The notes beneath the pieces are model-generated. The model ran no database searches. It was not told where the DNA came from and worked only from the letters and a program-made list of their open reading frames with translations. DNA of 64,000 bases. Source: an uncultured bacterium (GTDB lineage: Bacteria; Planctomycetota; UBA1135; GCA-002686595). Made by a program: the position numbers and the translations under genes. The DNA lies in the NCBI GenBank assembly GCA_902826945.1, contig CADEGS010000005.1, positions 9,785 through 73,784 of the forward strand, in the 5' to 3' direction. Shown here piece by piece: positions 11,712 to 20,842 of the stretch. Each line of letters starts with the position of its first letter. Within the stretch, counting starts at the first letter, position 1.

Positions 11712-13088
11712 ATGGCAGAGACCTTCGACGCGATCGTGATCGGGACGGGCCAGTCGGGTCCGGCGCTCGCCCGCCGGATGGCGGGGGAGGGCTGGAAGGT
11801 GGCCGTGCTCGAGCGCGGCCGCGTCGGCGGCACCTGCGTCAACACCGGCTGCATCCCGACCAAGACCCTGATCGCGAGCGCCAAGGTGGCCGCCATGGCG
11901 CGCCGCGCGGCGGAGTACGGCGTGCGGCTCGACGGGCCGGTGCGCGTGGACATGCGCCGCGTGAAGGAGCGCATGCGCGAGGTCTCGGGCGCCTCGCGCC
12001 AGGCGGTGACGCGCGGTCTGGAGCAGGAGGAGAACGTCGCTCTCGTGCGCGGCCACGGCCGGCTGGTCGGGCCGCGCGAGGTCGAGGTGGACGGGCGCCG
12101 GCTGCGCGCGGAGCGCGTCTTCCTCAACGTCGGCGCGCGCGCCGCCCGGCCCCCGATCGAGGGGCTGGACGGCGTGCCCTGGCTCTCGAACGCGGGCCTC
12201 CTGGCGCTGGACGAGCTGCCCGCGCACCTCGTGATCGTCGGCGGCAGCTACGTCGGGCTGGAGTTCGCCCAGATGTACCGGCGCTTCGGCAGCGAGGTCA
12301 CGGTGCTGCAGCGCGGGCCGCGGCTCGTGCCGCGCGAGGACGAGGACGTGTCCGAGGCGGTGCGCGAGGTGCTCGTCAAGGAAGGTGTGGACGTGCGCCT
12401 GGAGACGGAGTGCCTGGCGGTCGAGCGCCGCGGCGCGGACGTGGTCGTGCGCGCGAACGGCGCGCAGGTGGTCGGCAGCCACCTGCTCGTCGCCGCGGGC
12501 CGCCGGCCGAACACGGACGACCTGGGCGCCGAGGCGGGCGGCGTGGCGCTCGACGAGGCCGGGAACGTCCGGGTCGACGAGGAGCTGCGCACGAGCGCGC
12601 CCGGCGTCTGGGCGCTGGGCGACTGCAACGGCCGCGGCGGCTTCACGCACACCTCGTACGACGACTACCGCATCGTCTCGACGAACCTCCTCGGCGCGGG
12701 CGGGCGCAGGGTCTCCGATCGCATCACGGCCTACGCGCTCTACGTGGACCCGCCGCTCGGGCGCTGCGGCATGAGCGAGCGCGAGGCGCGCGCCTCCGGC
12801 CGCGACGTGCTGGTCGGGAAGGTCTGGATGGAGGACGTCGGCCGCGCCTACGAGAAGGGCGAGACCGACGGCTTCCTGAAGGTGCTCGTGGACGCGGAAT
12901 CGAAGGCGATCCTCGGCGCCTCGCTCCTCGGCGTCGAGTGCGACGAGGTGCTGCACACGCTGCTCGACCTGATGTATGCCGGGGCTCCCTACACCGTGGT
13001 CGCCGGCGCGATGCACGTGCACCCGACGGTCTCGGAGTACCTGCCGAGCCTGCTCGAGACGCTCGAGCCGCTGGCGCCGGCGGGCTGA
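11712..13088 (+). CDS. FAD-dependent NAD(P)H oxidoreductase of the mercuric reductase/dihydrolipoamide dehydrogenase family
   Basis: Class I pyridine nucleotide-disulfide oxidoreductase of 458 residues. An N-terminal FAD Rossmann motif (IVIGTGQSGPALA) and redox-active cysteines in GGTCVNTGCIPTKT are followed by the NAD(P) motif IVGGSYVGLEFA, GVWALGDC, and a C-terminal dimerisation domain carrying HVHPTVSEYLP, which supplies the catalytic His of the partner subunit. There is no N-terminal heavy-metal domain and no C-terminal vicinal Cys pair, so mercuric reductase activity is not supported. No E2 or pyruvate dehydrogenase gene is nearby, so a stand-alone reductase of a thiol or quinone is more likely than E3. 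It lies 55 bp after the PPTase gene, with its own -10-like TAGCAT. Confidence 0.88.
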   Translation: MAETFDAIVIGTGQSGPALARRMAGEGWKVAVLERGRVGGTCVNTGCIPTKTLIASAKVAAMARRAAEYGVRLDGPVRVDMRRVKERMREVSGASRQAVTRGLEQEENVALVRGHGRLVGPREVEVDGRRLRAERVFLNVGARAARPPIEGLDGVPWLSNAGLLALDELPAHLVIVGGSYVGLEFAQMYRRFGSEVTVLQRGPRLVPREDEDVSEAVREVLVKEGVDVRLETECLAVERRGADVVVRANGAQVVGSHLLVAAGRRPNTDDLGAEAGGVALDEAGNVRVDEELRTSAPGVWALGDCNGRGGFTHTSYDDYRIVSTNLLGAGGRRVSDRITAYALYVDPPLGRCGMSEREARASGRDVLVGKVWMEDVGRAYEKGETDGFLKVLVDAESKAILGASLLGVECDEVLHTLLDLMYAGAPYTVVAGAMHVHPTVSEYLPSLLETLEPLAPAG

Positions 13089-13289
13089 GGCGGCGCCGCG
13101 CCGCTGGCGCGCCGCCGCGGCGCGGGAGCGCGCGAAGCGAGGAAGCCCCATTGCGGGGCGCGGGCGCGCACGGCGCCGGCGCGATCGGGCGGCTCGGGGC
13201 ACGGCCGTTGCACCGGGGAGCCCGGAGGCGAATCCTGGCGGCGCTGGCCGGCGGCCGCCGCCCCGCGCCCACGCCCTGGAGCTCCCGCC

Positions 13290-13706
13290 ATGACGCACGT
13301 GAACAAGACCCACGACCTCGGCCTGTTCCTGGTCCGCCTCGCGCTCGGCGCGGTGTTCGTCTTCCACGGCGCGCAGAAGCTGTTCGGCCTCTTCGGCGGC
13401 GGCGGCCTGAGCGCGACGGCGACCGATTTCGAAGGGCTCGGGATCCCGCTGCCCGACGTCAGCGCGGTCGTGGCCGGTTGTGTGGAGCTCTTCGGCGGCC
13501 TCGCGCTCGTCGTCGGCGTCGGCGTGCGCATCGCGGGCCTCCTGCTCGCGTTCCAGATGGGCGTCGCCGTGTGGACGGCGCACCGCCACGCCTTCGCGGC
13601 GGCGAAGGGCGGGATGGAGTTCCCGCTGACGCTGGCCTTGTGCGCGGCCGGGCTGGCCCTGGCCGGCTCCGGCGCGATCGCGCTGCGCCCTTCCTCGCGC
13701 GGCTGA
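13290..13706 (+). CDS. DoxX family integral membrane protein
   Basis: A 138-residue protein with four predicted membrane segments, the first beginning FLVRLALGAVFVFHGAQKLFG, a typical DoxX/YphA opening. Family members are linked to thiol/oxidative stress defence or quinone-dependent oxidation, but the biochemical role is usually unknown. The flavin disulfide-type reductase upstream suggests a redox context. The ATG at 13290 was chosen because it gives the exact family N-terminus. The 201 bp upstream contain a small GCCCC-ATTGC-GGGGC hairpin (13145-13159) that could end the previous transcript, though no T-run follows. Confidence 0.85.
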   Translation: MTHVNKTHDLGLFLVRLALGAVFVFHGAQKLFGLFGGGGLSATATDFEGLGIPLPDVSAVVAGCVELFGGLALVVGVGVRIAGLLLAFQMGVAVWTAHRHAFAAAKGGMEFPLTLALCAAGLALAGSGAIALRPSSRG

Positions 13707-13780
13707 TCGGGCGGGCCGCTCGGTCCGCGGCCGCGCCGGCCGCGCGGCGACGCCCGCCGCGAGGCGCGCGCGCCACCCTC

Positions 13781-13786
13781 TAGAAT
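13781..13786 (+). promoter_or_regulatory. -10-like TAGAAT placed for a leaderless transcript
   Basis: TAGAAT ends 7 nt before the ATG at 13794, so a normal +1 would fall on or beside the start codon. The mRNA of the 4Fe-4S protein would then be leaderless; no Shine-Dalgarno sequence is present to contradict this. Confidence 0.45.
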
Positions 13787-13793
13787 CTCCCGG

Positions 13794-15383
13794 ATGGCCG
13801 TCGGCCCCGAGAGCGCCCTGCCCGTCCTCGACCAGCACGCCTCGGGCTGCGGCGGGCCGCCGCGCTCGCGCCGCGGGCGGACGCGGGCGCTGGTGCTGCT
13901 CGGCGTGCACGTGCTGGCCTTCGTGCACATCGCGCACTGGCGCATCGCGGGCAGGACGCTGTCGGCGCTGGAGCCCTCCGAGGCGGGCGAGACGCTGACC
14001 CTGGGCTACGTGAACGCGGGCTTCGTCCTCCTCGTGCTGCTGCTCGCGAGCACGCTCGTCCTCGGGCGCTTCTTCTGCGGCTGGGCGTGCCACGTCGTCG
14101 CGCTGCAGGACGCCTGCTCCTGGCTGCTCGGGCGCGTCGGGCTGCGGCCGCGCGCGCTGCGCTCGCGGCTGCTCGCCTGGGTGCCGCTCCTGGCGGCGCT
14201 CGAGATGTTCGTGCTGCCGAGCGTGCTCGCGCGCCTGCACGGCGAGCCGCCGGCGGCCTGGCGCTGGGCGCTCGCCACCGACGACTTCTGGGCGCGCTTC
14301 CCGGGGCCGTGGATGGCGGCGCTGACGTTCCTCGTCGTGGGGTTCCTGTGCGTCTGGCTCCTGGGCTCGAAGGGCTTCTGCACCTACGGCTGCCCGTACG
14401 GCGCGCTGTTCGGGCTGGCCGACCGCTTCGCGCCCGGCCGCATCCGCGTGGACGAGAGCTGCGAGCAGTGCGGCCACTGCACCGCCGTGTGCACGAGCAA
14501 CGTGCGCGTGCACGAGGAGGTGGCGCGCTTCGGCGCGGTGGTCGACCCGGGCTGCATGAAGTGCATGGACTGCGTCAGCGCCTGCCCCAAGGGCGCGCTC
14601 TCGCTGGGCTTCGCGCCGAAGGTCGTGCGCCCGCCCGCGCGGCGCAAGCCGCGGCGCGAGTACGACCTGTCCTGGGGCGAGGAGCTGCTCGCCGCGGCCG
14701 TCTTCCTCGGCGCGCTGTACGCCTTCCGCGGCCTCTACGGCGCCGTGCCGTTCCTGCTCGCGGTCGCGCTGGCGGTCGTGGCGGCGCTGTGCGCGACGGC
14801 GCTGGTGCGCCTCGCGCGCGCGCCGACCCTCCGCTTCCAGCACGTGCTGCTGCGGCGCGACGGGGCGCTGACGCGCGGCGGCGCGGCGGCGCTCGCGCTC
14901 CTTCTGGCCTTCCTCGCCTTCGCGGCGCACAGCGCGTGGGTGCAGCACGAGCACCGCAGCGGCGACGCCTGGCTGGCGCGCGCCGGCGCGGCGGCGCCGG
15001 GCTCGCCCGAGCGCGAGCGGGCGCTGGCGCAGAGCGGCGGCCACCTGGCGCGCGCGCTCGCGCTCGGCCTCGTCGAGACGGCCGAGCTGCACAACAAGCT
15101 GGGCCAGATCCTGGTCGGGCAGGGAGAGGCGTCCGCCGCCGAGCCGCACTTCCTGCGCGTGGTCGCGCTGGATCCCGAGAGCCGGAGCGCGCGCGTCTAC
15201 CTGGCCGACCTGGCCGCGTCGCGCGGCGACTGGCCGGCCGCGCTGGCGCGCCTGGAGGAGCTGTGCGCGCTCGACGCGGCCGACCCCGAGCTGGCGCGTC
15301 GCGCGCGCTCGCTCGCCGCGCGGATGCCCGACGACGCGCGCGTGCGGGCGCTCGTCGCGCGCGTGGACGGGGCGGCGCGCTGA
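13794..15383 (+). CDS. Membrane-bound 4Fe-4S ferredoxin (NapH/NosR-like) with C-terminal TPR domain
   Basis: A 529-residue polytopic protein. The N-terminal half has several membrane helices and two CxxxxC-type motifs facing the membrane (FFCGWACH and FCTYGCPYG), as in NapH/NosR/CcoG polyferredoxins. Two classical 4Fe-4S clusters follow: CEQCGHCTAVC and CMKCMDCVSACPKG (about residues 223-268). After further helices, residues about 395-529 form a soluble region with tetratricopeptide-like repeats (AEPHFLRVVALDPESRSARVYLADLA). The redox part suggests electron transfer from the quinol pool; the TPR tail suggests docking of a partner. Partner and substrate are unknown, and no nap, nos or cco structural gene is nearby. 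It ends 7 bp from the convergent glycogen operon. Confidence 0.85.
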   Translation: MAVGPESALPVLDQHASGCGGPPRSRRGRTRALVLLGVHVLAFVHIAHWRIAGRTLSALEPSEAGETLTLGYVNAGFVLLVLLLASTLVLGRFFCGWACHVVALQDACSWLLGRVGLRPRALRSRLLAWVPLLAALEMFVLPSVLARLHGEPPAAWRWALATDDFWARFPGPWMAALTFLVVGFLCVWLLGSKGFCTYGCPYGALFGLADRFAPGRIRVDESCEQCGHCTAVCTSNVRVHEEVARFGAVVDPGCMKCMDCVSACPKGALSLGFAPKVVRPPARRKPRREYDLSWGEELLAAAVFLGALYAFRGLYGAVPFLLAVALAVVAALCATALVRLARAPTLRFQHVLLRRDGALTRGGAAALALLLAFLAFAAHSAWVQHEHRSGDAWLARAGAAAPGSPERERALAQSGGHLARALALGLVETAELHNKLGQILVGQGEASAAEPHFLRVVALDPESRSARVYLADLAASRGDWPAALARLEELCALDAADPELARRARSLAARMPDDARVRALVARVDGAAR

Positions 15384-15390
15384 GCGGGCC

Positions 15391-18300
15391 TCAGGCCCAC
15401 AAGGCCAGGTCGCCCAGCGCGCGCTCGGTGTCGGCGTCCGTGCGCGGGCGCACGCGGATGCCGTAGCCGAAGGCGCCCGCGCGCAGGCAGGCGTGCGAGC
15501 CCTCGAAGACGTGCAGCGCCTCCTCGACGCCGACGGGGTCGAGGCGCGTCACGACCGGCTCGCGCAGGTCGGAGCCGCTCGTGCGCCGGCCCAGGACGAG
15601 CTCGACCACGACGTCCTCGGGGGCGAGCGGGCCGAGCTTGAGCGTCGCGTGCACGCCGATCGTGTCGCCGACCTTCACCTCGGACAGGTCGGCGATCTCG
15701 ACCGCGTGGATCGTGACCTGCGGGAAGCCCTTGCGCACGCGCTGGATGCGCTGCACGAGCGCGCGCACGTCCTGCGCGCGCGTGCGCGCCAGCGGCGCGT
15801 AGGCCTTGCGCACGTACTCGCCGACCATGCGGTCGGTGTTGAAGCGCGCCGGGATCGTGGCCAGGTCGTGGCGCACGAAGTCCAGCCAGCGCGACGGCAC
15901 GCCGCTCGCGTCGCGGTCGAAGTAGGCCGGGACGATCTCCTCCTCCAGCAGGCGGTAGAGCGCGCTCGAGTCGAACTCGTCCTGCAGCGTCGGGTTCTCG
16001 TACACCGGGCCGTCGGCGATCGTCCAGCCGTTGCGGCCGTCGTAAGCCTCGGGCCACCAGCCGTCGCCGATGGAGAGGTTCAGGCCGCCGTTGGCGGCGA
16101 CCTTCATGCCCGACGTGCCGCTCGCCTCCTGCATGCGCGTGGGGTTGTTGAGCCACACGTCCACGCCCTGCACGAGCGAGCGCGCCAGGTCCATGTCGTA
16201 GTTCTCGACGAAGAACACGCGGCCGGCGAGGTCCTTCGAGCGCGAGATCTCGGCGATCCGGCGCAGGATGTCCTTGCCGTGCTCGTCGCGCGGGTGCGCC
16301 TTGCCGCCGACCAGGACGCGCACGGGGCGCTCCTCGTCGGACAGGAGCGCGCGCAGGCGCGCCGGGTCCTGGAACAGGAGCAGCGCGCGCTTGTAGGGCG
16401 CGAAGCGGCGCGCGAAGCCGATCAGGAGCGCGTCCTCGCGCAGGCCGTCGAGCGACTCCTCCAGGAGCTGCGGGCTGTCGTGGCGCTCGAGGAAGCCGCG
16501 CCGCAGGCGCACGCGCAGCGTCGTCATCAGCTCGCGCTTGATCGAGCGCTTGGCGCGCCACACGGCGGCGGCGGCCTGCTCGCTGCTGCCGGCGGCGAAG
16601 TCCTCGCCGCGCACGGGCCGGTCCGCGACGCCCAGCGCGCGCGCGACCTCCGGGTGCGTCCACGTGCCGAGGTGGATGCCGTTCGTGATCGAGTCCACGG
16701 GCACCTCGCTCTCGAGCAGGCGCGGCCAGTAGGGGTGCAGGAGCGCGCGCGAGGCGGTCTTGTGCAGCTCGCTCACGCCGTTGCAGTAGGCGCTGAAGTG
16801 CAGCGCCAGGTAGGTCATGTTGAACGAGTCGCGCGGCCCCTCGCTCGCCTGCCCGAAGGCGAAGAAGCCTTCCCAGGGCAGGCCGACCCAGTCCTCCGCG
16901 TCGGAGAAGTAGCGCCGCATCAGGTCCTCGCCGAAGCGGTCGTGGCCGGCGGGGACGGGCGTGTGCGTCGTGAACAGCGTCGTGGCGCGCACCGTCTCGC
17001 GCGCCTCCTCGAAGGTCAGGCCCTCGCGCACGAGCGCCGAGACGCGCTCCAGCGTGGTGAAGGCCGCGTGCCCCTCGTTCATGTGGTAGACCGCCGGCGC
17101 CAGGCCGAGCCGGCGCAGGAGGCGCACGCCGCCGCGGCCGAGCGCGATCTCCTGCTTGAGCCGCGTCTCGGCCTCGCCGCCGTAGAGCTGGCTCGTGATG
17201 GCGCGGTCCTCCTCGCGGTTCGTGGGCGTGTCGGAGTCGAGCAGGTACAAGGACACGCGCCCGACCCGCACGCGCCACGAGCGCAGCGCGAGCTGGCGTC
17301 CGAGCAGCGGCAGCGTGACCTCCAGCGGCGCGCCGCCCTGGTCGCGCACGAGCTCGAGCGGCAGCGAGAGCGGGTCGTTCGGCGCGTCCAGGGCGATCTG
17401 CTCGCCGGCCGCGCTGATGCGCTGCGTCAGGTAGCCCTTGCGGTAGAAGAGCCCGACCGCGACCAGCGGCAGGTCGAGGTCGCTGGCCGACTTCAGGTGG
17501 TCGCCGGCCAGCACGCCCAGGCCGCCGCTGTAGACGCGCAGCGACTCCTGGATGCCGTACTCGGCGCAGAAGTAGGCCACCGGCCGCTCGGCCGACAGGC
17601 CCGTGCGCTCGGCGTCGGGCACCAGGCGCCGCCACGGCGCCTGGCGCGGGTCGGCGCCCAGGTACTCGTCCATGCGCCGCACGACGCGCTCCAGCGTCGC
17701 GACGTAGCCGGCGTCGGTGGCGCGCAGCTCCAGGTCCTCGGAGCCCGCGGCGTGCAGCAGGCGCACCGGGTTGTGCCCGCAGGCCTCCCACAGGAGCGGG
17801 TTCAGGTCGCGGAACAGGGCCGGCGCCTCGGGGTCCCAGCACCACCAGAAGTTGCGCGCGACGCGGTGCAGCGGCGCCAGCTTGCGCGGCAGCGTGGCGG
17901 ACACGTCGAGGTCGCGCAGGCGCGGGCGCTGTCCCTCGGGCACGGGCTGGATGGCGAGCGTCTTGCGCGGCCGGCGCTTCTGCTGCACGCCCTTCTCGAG
18001 GCGCGCCTGCACGCTCGCGAGGGCCTGCTCGTAGGCCTGCTCGTAGCACTTGAAGAGCCCCGTCCAGGACGTGCGGCGCGCGCTCCGGCGGCAGGCCTCG
18101 GCCACGCTGTCGGCGCCGCGCGTGTCGGCCAAGAGCGCCTCGAGCTCGCGCACGAGCCGCGCGCGCGCCTCGCCGTACTCGACGTGCACGCGCGGGATGA
18201 CGCGCACGCCGTTCTCGGCGCCCAGCCCCTCGGCGTTGGCCCAGCGCCCGAAGCCGGCGTAGTCGGTCGTCACCGTCGGCACGCCCAGCGCCAGGCTCTC

Positions 18301-19611
18301 CTGCGGCGTGTAGCCCCACGGCTCGTAGTAGGAGGGGAAGGCCGAGAAGTCCATGGCGCGCAGCAGCGCCTCGTACGGCAGGTCGAGGATCCCGTCGCCA
18401 GGGCCGAGGTAGCAGGGGATCTGGACCAGCTTGACGCGGTCGTCGGGCGCGTTCGCGAGGCCGAGCTTCGCGCACAGGACGTGCAGCGGGTCGTTCTCCT
18501 CGTCGAAGAGGTTGTGCGTCGTGAGCCCCATCGCGCCGTCGATCGCGGCGACCGGGCGCTTCAGGCGCTCGAGCAGCTCGCCCTTGACGCCCGAGTTGCC
18601 GGCGGGGACGAGCACGAACAAGACCAGCGGGCGCCCGGGTCGCCGGCACAGCTCGGCGCAAGCCTCGAGCAGGAAGTCGATGCCCTTGTTGTGGAACTCG
18701 TAGCGGCCCGAGATGCAGGCGAAGGCGGCGCCCGCGACGTCGCGCCCGAGGAAGCGCGTCGCCAGGTCGGCCAGGCGCGCGCGCACCTGCGCGCGCGGGT
18801 GATCGCCCGCCAGCTCCTCGATGACGCCCAGGTCCATGCCGTTGGGCGTGAGCGGGTCGGGCCCGCGACCGTGCAGCAGGCGCGCCTCGCGCGCGGTGAT
18901 CTCGCTGACCGTCGTGAGCACGTCGGTCTCGCGCGCCGAGACGCCCTCGATCGAGTGCTTGGCGACGACGCCGTGCGTCTCGGCCAGCTCCTCGGGGCTC
19001 TGCCCGTCGAGCCCGTCGTCGGGCGACTGGCCCACCGACGACAGCGCGCGCCCGAGCACGGTGGCGTGCGTCGTGAAGACCGAGCCGATGCTGGGCGCCT
19101 GCTTCTTCAGGTACAGCAGGCTGGAGCTCGTCATCCACTCGTGCGCGTGCACCACCGCGCGCCTGTGCACGGGCGCGAGGAAGTGCTCCATCCACTCCTC
19201 GATCGCGATGCCGGCCGCCCAGCCGAAGAGCACGGGCTCGACGTAGTCCCACTTGCCCTGCAGCGAGTCGACCTTGTAGTCCTCCCACAGGCCGGCCAGG
19301 ATCCCGTCGCGCTTCTCGTACAGGCCGGCGAACTCGACCAGCAGCGTCAGCGGGCGGCCGGGGATGCGCCAGCGGCCGAGGCGCACCGGGACGCCGCGCT
19401 CGCGGCAGGCGTCCTGGTAGGGCTCGTAGCCCTCGAGCGGGTCGAAGGGCGCCTTGTCCGCTCCCGAGAGCAGCCAGGGGCCGACGCACAGGTACTCGTC
19501 GGCCAGCTTCTCGACGACGGTGCGCGCCTTGGTCGACAGCACCGTGTGGATGCCGCCGACCTTGTTGCAGACCTCCCAGCTGATCTCGAACAGGGTGTAG
19601 GGGCTAGACAA
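15391..19611 (-). CDS. GT3 glycogen synthase fused to GT35 alpha-glucan phosphorylase
   Basis: A 1406-residue bifunctional protein. Residues about 5-550 match the eukaryote-type GT3 glycogen synthase family (FEISWEVCNKVGGIHTV, HAHEW, FHNKGIDFLLEAC, PSYYEPWGYTPQESLALG). Residues about 590-1310 are a short-form alpha-glucan phosphorylase (FCAEYGIQESLRVYSGGLG, NEGHAAF, RFAPYKRA), with the PLP lysine at Lys1170 in SGTSGMK. A beta-sandwich-like tail ends the protein. The fusion would couple glucan elongation and phosphorolysis. The TTG start at 19611 overlaps the GH57 gene by 8 bp and is supported by GAGGAG 4 nt upstream and by the family N-terminus. It is the last gene of the debranching-GT4-GH57 operon. 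Confidence 0.92.
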   Translation of the reverse strand: MSSPYTLFEISWEVCNKVGGIHTVLSTKARTVVEKLADEYLCVGPWLLSGADKAPFDPLEGYEPYQDACRERGVPVRLGRWRIPGRPLTLLVEFAGLYEKRDGILAGLWEDYKVDSLQGKWDYVEPVLFGWAAGIAIEEWMEHFLAPVHRRAVVHAHEWMTSSSLLYLKKQAPSIGSVFTTHATVLGRALSSVGQSPDDGLDGQSPEELAETHGVVAKHSIEGVSARETDVLTTVSEITAREARLLHGRGPDPLTPNGMDLGVIEELAGDHPRAQVRARLADLATRFLGRDVAGAAFACISGRYEFHNKGIDFLLEACAELCRRPGRPLVLFVLVPAGNSGVKGELLERLKRPVAAIDGAMGLTTHNLFDEENDPLHVLCAKLGLANAPDDRVKLVQIPCYLGPGDGILDLPYEALLRAMDFSAFPSYYEPWGYTPQESLALGVPTVTTDYAGFGRWANAEGLGAENGVRVIPRVHVEYGEARARLVRELEALLADTRGADSVAEACRRSARRTSWTGLFKCYEQAYEQALASVQARLEKGVQQKRRPRKTLAIQPVPEGQRPRLRDLDVSATLPRKLAPLHRVARNFWWCWDPEAPALFRDLNPLLWEACGHNPVRLLHAAGSEDLELRATDAGYVATLERVVRRMDEYLGADPRQAPWRRLVPDAERTGLSAERPVAYFCAEYGIQESLRVYSGGLGVLAGDHLKSASDLDLPLVAVGLFYRKGYLTQRISAAGEQIALDAPNDPLSLPLELVRDQGGAPLEVTLPLLGRQLALRSWRVRVGRVSLYLLDSDTPTNREEDRAITSQLYGGEAETRLKQEIALGRGGVRLLRRLGLAPAVYHMNEGHAAFTTLERVSALVREGLTFEEARETVRATTLFTTHTPVPAGHDRFGEDLMRRYFSDAEDWVGLPWEGFFAFGQASEGPRDSFNMTYLALHFSAYCNGVSELHKTASRALLHPYWPRLLESEVPVDSITNGIHLGTWTHPEVARALGVADRPVRGEDFAAGSSEQAAAAVWRAKRSIKRELMTTLRVRLRRGFLERHDSPQLLEESLDGLREDALLIGFARRFAPYKRALLLFQDPARLRALLSDEERPVRVLVGGKAHPRDEHGKDILRRIAEISRSKDLAGRVFFVENYDMDLARSLVQGVDVWLNNPTRMQEASGTSGMKVAANGGLNLSIGDGWWPEAYDGRNGWTIADGPVYENPTLQDEFDSSALYRLLEEEIVPAYFDRDASGVPSRWLDFVRHDLATIPARFNTDRMVGEYVRKAYAPLARTRAQDVRALVQRIQRVRKGFPQVTIHAVEIADLSEVKVGDTIGVHATLKLGPLAPEDVVVELVLGRRTSGSDLREPVVTRLDPVGVEEALHVFEGSHACLRAGAFGYGIRVRPRTDADTERALGDLALWA

Positions 19612-20842
19612 CGGGCTCCTCGGTCGGGGAGATCGCGGAGGGGGGGGAGAGGACGTCGCGGACGCGGGTGGTGAGGTCGTCCAGGACGTTCATGAAGACG
19701 ACGTACGAGTCGTAGGGAGACTCGTAGGGGGTGAAGTACTCGTGCACGTCACCATCGGAAAAGAACTTGGTGGACATGTAGTAGACGTGGTCGGACGTGC
19801 TCAGGCGGCGCCAGATGGCCAGCAGCTCGGGGTGCCCCCGGCGCGCCGCCTCGCGGACGTCGGGCAGGAGGTCGTAGAGCGCCTCGTGCGCCGAGCGCTG
19901 CATCGGGTTGCGCAGCCAGGCCGACAGGTCGCGCTCGGCGTCGGCCCAGGAAACGGGTTCCGGGGCGGCGATCTCGTCCACGGGCTCCTCGGCGCGCGCC
20001 GCCTCGGAGGGCGTGGCGAAGTCGAAGCGCTCGTCGGCCAGCACGTAGCCGGGCAGGGCGCGCATGAACTCGAAGATGCCCGTGGCGGTGCCCTGGTGCT
20101 CGCCGAACGTCTCGTAGTCCATGAACAGGCCGACGAGCGCGTCCTCGGGCGCGGCCTTGTGCAGCCAGCCCGCGAAGCGGTCGGCCATCAGCGGGTACTG
20201 GTCCCAGGTCTTGTTGCTGAAGCGGAAGGCGATGTCGTCGGAGAAGGAATAGTCGCGCAGGAGGAGGCGCAGGCGCGAGCGGCCGCGCGGCCGGTAGACG
20301 CGCCGCGGGCTGCGCCCGGCGAGCAGGTGGTCGGCGCCCTCGCCCAGGAGCACGTCGAAGCCCAGGTCCTCGACCTCCTTGGCGATGTCGTCGTCGAAGA
20401 TCAGCTCGGTGTCGCGGAAGGTCACCGGCCGCGCGCCGAAGAGCGCCTCGACGCGCTCGCGCTGCGCGCGCACCTGCGCGCGGAACTCCTCGCGATCGCC
20501 CAGGGCGGCCAGCGAGTGGAAGGCGGTCTCGCACAGGAACTCGACGCAGCCCGTGCGCGAGAGCGCCACGAACGAGTCGAGCGCCTCCGGCGCCCACTCC
20601 TCGAGCTGGGAGATCACCGTCCCGCTGAGCGAGAAGGCGCAGCGGAAGCGCCCTCCCGTGCGCTCGATCGCCTCGGCCAGGAGCGCGTTCATCGGCACGT
20701 AGCAGCGCTCGGCGACGCGCTCCAGGATGCGCCGGTTCTCCGGCCCGTTGAAGTAGTCGCGCTCGCCGCCGATGTCGAAGTAGGAGTAGCGCTGCAGCCG
20801 GTAGGGCTGGTGCACCTGGAAGTAGAAGACGACGGAGGTCAC
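19604..20842 (-). CDS. GH57 family glycoside hydrolase (alpha-amylase/4-alpha-glucanotransferase type)
   Basis: A 412-residue GH57 protein starting VTSVVFYFQVHQPYRL, the typical family opening. Signature regions are VEFLCETAFHSLA (containing the likely nucleophile region) and LFMDYETFGEHQG (containing the acid/base Asp region). It acts on glycogen alpha-1,4 bonds, as hydrolase or glucan transferase; the substrate mode cannot be decided from sequence. The GTG start overlaps the stop of the GT4 gene (GTGA), and its stop overlaps the phosphorylase start. The order debranching enzyme, GT4, GH57 is the same as in known Bacteroidetes glycogen loci. There is no N-terminal signal sequence, so it is cytoplasmic. 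Confidence 0.9.
   Translation of the reverse strand: MTSVVFYFQVHQPYRLQRYSYFDIGGERDYFNGPENRRILERVAERCYVPMNALLAEAIERTGGRFRCAFSLSGTVISQLEEWAPEALDSFVALSRTGCVEFLCETAFHSLAALGDREEFRAQVRAQRERVEALFGARPVTFRDTELIFDDDIAKEVEDLGFDVLLGEGADHLLAGRSPRRVYRPRGRSRLRLLLRDYSFSDDIAFRFSNKTWDQYPLMADRFAGWLHKAAPEDALVGLFMDYETFGEHQGTATGIFEFMRALPGYVLADERFDFATPSEAARAEEPVDEIAAPEPVSWADAERDLSAWLRNPMQRSAHEALYDLLPDVREAARRGHPELLAIWRRLSTSDHVYYMSTKFFSDGDVHEYFTPYESPYDSYVVFMNVLDDLTTRVRDVLSPPSAISPTEEPVV

Noticed and set aside
11712..13088. Mercuric reductase (merA)
   Set aside because: No N-terminal metal-binding domain, no C-terminal vicinal Cys pair and no mer genes nearby.
19949..19961. GGAAACGGGTTCC, identical to the site at 45608
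   Set aside because: It lies within the GH57 coding sequence, where it encodes part of a Pro-Val-Ser stretch; treated as coincidence.
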